Shown: in pieces, positions 8,501 through 9,713 of the stretch
Layout: every line of letters begins with the position of its first letter
How positions within the stretch are numbered: position 1 is the stretch's first letter
NCBI GenBank assembly: GCA_002338385.1
Contig: DDIE01000037.1
Span: 17,044-26,756 of the forward strand
Direction: 5' to 3'
Length of the DNA stretch: 9,713 bases
DNA from: Proteobacteria bacterium UBA1858
GTDB taxonomy: Bacteria; Pseudomonadota; Gammaproteobacteria; UBA4575
The notes under the pieces: model-generated
Told to the model about the DNA's origin: nothing
The model's database searches: none
Seen by the model: the letters and a program-made list of their open reading frames with translations, nothing else
Program-made: the position numbers and the translations under genes

Positions 8501-9013
8501 TTTGGAGATGCCTGCAGCTTCTTCCAAATGAGTACGCATCTCTTCGGGCTTGGCATCAATCAGACGTGAAATCGTGCCCTGCTCAATAATCGCATAACTG
8601 CGAGGACCTAAGCCGGTACCGAGAAAAATATCTGCCACATCACGGCGCCGACATGGGCTGCCATTGAGATAATATTTAGATTGTCCATCACGCGCGACCT
8701 GACGACGCACGGCAATTTCACTGTAACTGGCATACTGCCCCCCCGCTTTACCCTCTGAATTATCAAACACCAACTCGATACTGGCCTGACCGACGGGCTT
8801 TCTGTTACTGGAACCTTTAAAGATGACGTCTTCCAAGGTGTCACCGCGGATATTCTTAGAGCTGGCCCCCATCACCCAACGAATGGCATCGACAATATTC
8901 GACTTACCACAGCCATTGGGCCCGACAATACCGACCATTTCACTCGGAAACGTCAGTGTGGTGGGGTCGACAAAGGATTTAAATCCTGCCATTTTCATTT
9001 TACGCAGACGCAT
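5504..9013 (-). CDS. smc: Chromosome partition protein SMC
   Basis: SMC is the ATPase core of the bacterial condensin. With ScpA and ScpB it compacts and helps segregate the nucleoid. The 1169 residues form the full structure: an N-terminal head with Walker A GPNGCGKS (31-38) and Q-loop around Q145 (AIIEQGTISR); a first coiled-coil arm (about 170-515); a hinge (about 520-650); a returning arm (about 660-1010); and a C-terminal head with signature LSGGEKALTAAAL (1068-1080), Walker B FCLLDE (1092-1097), D-loop DAPLDD and the switch histidine in ITHNK (H1128). The end of the hinge reads DGVWFGQYWVRYS rather than carrying the GG pair of many SMCs, in line with gammaproteobacterial members as I remember them. 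The arms are rich in glutamine. ScpA and ScpB are not in this window. The ATG at 9013 gives the normal N-terminus, with a weak GGGA about 9-10 bases upstream. It is the first gene of the minus-strand cluster and divergent from queF. Confidence 0.98.
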   Translation of the reverse strand: MRLRKMKMAGFKSFVDPTTLTFPSEMVGIVGPNGCGKSNIVDAIRWVMGASSKNIRGDTLEDVIFKGSSNRKPVGQASIELVFDNSEGKAGGQYASYSEIAVRRQVARDGQSKYYLNGSPCRRRDVADIFLGTGLGPRSYAIIEQGTISRLIDAKPEEMRTHLEEAAGISKYKERRRETENRIRHTRENLDRLHDLIEEVDKQITKLKRQAAAAERYKVLKAEQRRAQAELIVLRLHAMAEQASQQQQLVDTQDTQLEQTIAELRATEADLESTRQQHAQANETMTTVQGEYYQIGADISRLEQAIQHANETKQRHQQERDQIERNLASLQQDLTQQEQAQRQFDQQIDTMQTDLAAISAECEQMGEAVLSAEQAEKLWRQAWDDLIEESNEPSHQVEMHNQKIEFVDQEIARLQEREMRYQAEHAELMQNETKVDLHALEQHVTGHEKMMHECQLALDHMQQSITDARVKIDTHAQQLDAAKAQQQQAQSSLTTLQALQDAALQGEGQELQQWLSDNQYTQLQRLADHISVESGWERAAEMVLEGFLDALCTDDIENAAKQLKQLAKGSVTFFQKHSSQDGRTAPGTLAAKIKTDLAIVTQLQQILLANDVADALSMRQQLQPGQSVITADGVWFGQYWVRYSNAASASEGVLSRKAEIVDLTAQLARMETDIERFNNTHRQALAELTDLESARDEAQQTYNTVFQDHAEQQAELARTKTGLEHWQQRDTQLRTFIEEAKKQCADYQQQKAQALLRRDSAQTNLTSLQARKQTLLADKQDVVSEFDAKKQQASQLQERRHALQLEIETCRTRAATSVSIASRLQIQHGELQQRIEDLTKLIDESAQPIAVHTESLQQSLEQRLHVEAQLLASRKQVETIEAHIRSKDEQRLAADNKINEQRERLNQQRMKLQELTVRMQTLQEQLDQYEWSLQVLIDAMPEQASASDWQQKVTHTEDKIKRLGSINLAAIDEFKEQSERKEYLAAQDADLIKALETLETAIRKIDRETKERFKETFDLVNSHIQRMYPRLFPGGKAYLEMSGDDLLTAGVVIMARPPGKRVSSIQLLSGGEKALTAAALVLAIFELNPAPFCLLDEVDAPLDDANVGRFCDLLKDMSQHVQFIFITHNKSSMAYADHMLGVTMNEPGVSRLVSVDIDAAAELAGVNQA

Positions 9014-9073
9014 GATGTTTTATCCCGTAAAATCCCGGTCAGTATTGAATAATTGATGAGAAAGTGATGTCAA
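9014..9073. promoter_or_regulatory. Divergent promoter region of smc and queF
   Basis: About 50 bases separate the two start codons, so both promoters must overlap. For smc, the minus strand has a consensus TTGACA (9073-9068) lying across the queF start, with a poor -10 candidate TATTCA (9051-9046) at 16-base spacing. For queF, TAAAAT (9028-9033) is a 5-of-6 match to a -10 box, with a weak CAGACG (9005-9010) at 17-base spacing. AATAAT (9048-9053) is another -10-like box but would leave almost no leader. There is no room for a preQ1 riboswitch before queF. Box assignments are by eye. Confidence 0.35.
9022..9037. repeat. Direct repeat ATCCCG with 10-base period between smc and queF
   Basis: ATCCCG occurs at 9022-9027 and again at 9032-9037, one helical turn apart. 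Read on the minus strand this is CGGGATTTTA followed by CGGGATAAAA. It sits in the smc leader and over the possible queF -10 box, where a regulator could bind. The second copy also supplies the weak Shine-Dalgarno-like GGGA for smc, which is a competing explanation. Confidence 0.35.
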
Positions 9074-9456
9074 AAGATTTTGTTAGTGTCCTAGATACGT
9101 TTGAGAGTCCTGCCACCGAGCGTGATTATACCATTCGAATTACCATGCCTGAATTTACTTGTTTGTGCCCGCTCACCGGCCAACCAGACTTCGCTGAATT
9201 TCAGCTTGAATATATTCCCGATCAATTATGTGTCGAACTGAAGTCTCTGAAATTATACATGGGCTCGTTCCGGGATACAGCCGCTTTTCATGAGGCGATC
9301 ACTAATCAGATATTAACCAATCTGGTCGCGCTCACTGCGCCACGCTTTATGCGCCTGAGTGCCGACTGGAACGTACGTGGGGGTATTTACACCACCGTCG
9401 TGGTCGAACATCGTAAAGCGGCCTGGGAGGCCGCAAGCCGAGTCGATTTACCTTGA
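9067..9456 (+). CDS. queF: NADPH-dependent 7-cyano-7-deazaguanine reductase (preQ0 reductase), short type
   Basis: QueF reduces the nitrile of preQ0 to the amine of preQ1 using NADPH. This is the last free-base step of queuosine synthesis before insertion into tRNA. The 129 residues make it the short single-domain (Bacillus YkvM) type of T-fold enzyme, not the longer E. coli type. Visible are the catalytic CPLTGQPD (C34 nucleophile, D41 proton donor), the family motif ELKSLKLYMGSFRD (about 57-70) that binds NADPH, and FHE (74-76) for substrate binding. The spacing of C, D and HE agrees with the known B. subtilis residues C55, D62 and E97. A GTG at 9064 directly precedes the ATG; I chose the ATG because GAG is 6 bases from it but only 3 from the GTG. 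FolE (GTP cyclohydrolase I) shares the fold but lacks the QueF motif. It is monocistronic here, divergent from smc and convergent with cfa. Confidence 0.95.
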   Translation: MSKDFVSVLDTFESPATERDYTIRITMPEFTCLCPLTGQPDFAEFQLEYIPDQLCVELKSLKLYMGSFRDTAAFHEAITNQILTNLVALTAPRFMRLSADWNVRGGIYTTVVVEHRKAAWEAASRVDLP

Positions 9457-9579
9457 TTAAACAATGACTTATTAATTGCCATTGTATTTATATGGTTACA
9501 CCCAAAGGCGCGGCCTACGGCGTGCTAAGCAGCTCAGCAGAGGCACCCGGGTGAGACAGATCAAGCATGCCCATGCGGC
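9457..9579. other. Convergent intergenic region between queF and cfa
   Basis: These 123 bases hold no gene I can support. Three weak structures are visible. ACAATG/CATTGT (9461-9466 and 9480-9485, 13-base loop) lies just after the queF stop and is followed by an AT-rich stretch, so it could be a poor terminator for queF. A perfect 10-base palindrome CACCCGGGTG lies at 9544-9553. A short inverted repeat GCATG/CATGC (about 9565-9576) lies just past the cfa stop. None has the GC-rich stem plus T-run of a clear intrinsic terminator. Confidence 0.4.
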
Positions 9580-9713
9580 TTAGCTGTGGCGCTGATAAAC
9601 GCCCGCGACACCCTGCTTAGACAGCACCATCTGCCAGAGCTGCAGATCACGTGCCCGAAAGGCGCCTGCACAGGCGAGCAAGTAATACCTCCACATGCGG
9701 TAAAAGCGTTCAT
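9580..9713 (-). CDS. cfa: Cyclopropane-fatty-acyl-phospholipid synthase, C-terminal 43 residues (cut by window edge)
   Basis: Reading the minus strand from the right edge (two bases, then in frame) gives 43 residues and a TAA at 9582-9580. The stretch RMWRYYLLACAGAFRARD followed by LQLWQMVLS matches the end of E. coli Cfa (RMFTYYLNACAGAFRARD, then IQLWQVVFS), a very distinctive C-terminus. Cfa is a peripheral membrane enzyme that transfers a methylene group from S-adenosylmethionine onto the double bond of unsaturated phospholipid acyl chains, typically in stationary phase or acid stress. The methyltransferase core lies outside the window, so its integrity cannot be judged. The open frame is too short to be picked out by length; homology is what supports it. 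It converges on queF with a 123-base gap. Confidence 0.88.
   Translation of the reverse strand, partial: ERFYRMWRYYLLACAGAFRARDLQLWQMVLSKQGVAGVYQRHS

Noticed and set aside
8608..8844. 78-codon minus-strand frame within the smc head region
   Set aside because: It is an out-of-frame shadow of the conserved SMC N-terminal domain.
5504..9013. MukB or a RecN/SbcC-type protein instead of SMC
   Set aside because: The head, hinge and signature motifs, the 1169-residue length and the zipA-ligA neighbourhood all fit canonical SMC.
9014..9066. PreQ1 riboswitch upstream of queF
   Set aside because: The leader is at most about 50 bases and shows no preQ1 aptamer hairpin with the A-rich tail; nothing supports it.
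9461..9485. Intrinsic terminator for queF
   Set aside because: The stem is 6 bp and AT-rich with a 13-base loop and lacks a proper T-run, so it is noted only as a weak structure in the intergenic entry.
9544..9553. Perfect palindrome CACCCGGGTG as an operator
   Set aside because: It sits between two convergent genes, where no promoter is expected, and a single 10-base palindrome in a GC-rich stretch can occur by chance.
1..9713. Defence island, mobile element or CRISPR array
   Set aside because: No transposase, integrase, toxin-antitoxin pair, regular repeat-spacer pattern or composition shift is visible. All genes but one are recognisable housekeeping or core genes.

Overview
The window is an ordinary chromosomal stretch from a gammaproteobacterium. 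The main clue is ZipA, an essential division protein confined to Gammaproteobacteria. The order smc, zipA, ligA on one strand and a canonical SMC (rather than MukB) recall the Pseudomonas, Xanthomonas and Legionella type of gammaproteobacterium more than the enterics. I cannot name a genus from the sequence. Base composition is moderate and even, and I see no insertion sequence, phage gene, tRNA, rRNA or CRISPR array.

Layout. From about 9013 down to position 1, seven genes lie head to tail on the minus strand: smc, zipA, ligA, a small unnamed membrane protein, mpl, a stand-alone LON-domain protein, and the start of a thioredoxin gene cut by the left edge. The gaps between them are 2, 35, 2 (or a short overlap), 2, 43 and 36 bases, so they look like one transcription unit or a set of coupled ones. 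A divergent gap of about 50 bases separates smc from queF on the plus strand. queF then converges on the 3' end of a cfa gene on the minus strand that is cut by the right edge. The roughly 120 bases between queF and cfa hold only weak inverted repeats.

How the genes fit together. The minus-strand cluster joins chromosome compaction (SMC), division-ring anchoring (ZipA), DNA nick sealing (LigA) and murein peptide recycling (Mpl). These are all growth and cell-cycle housekeeping functions. The LON-domain protein and the thioredoxin at the distal end suggest a protein-quality or redox role, but no direct link to the upstream genes can be read from the sequence. queF (the queuosine precursor reductase) and cfa (cyclopropane fatty acid synthase) are separate units.

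Novelty. I do not find a convincing undescribed system. The points most worth a second look are the uncharacterised five-helix membrane protein coupled between ligA and mpl, a possible hairpin that hides the ribosome binding site of the LON-domain gene, and a 10-base-spaced direct repeat in the smc/queF divergent promoter region.
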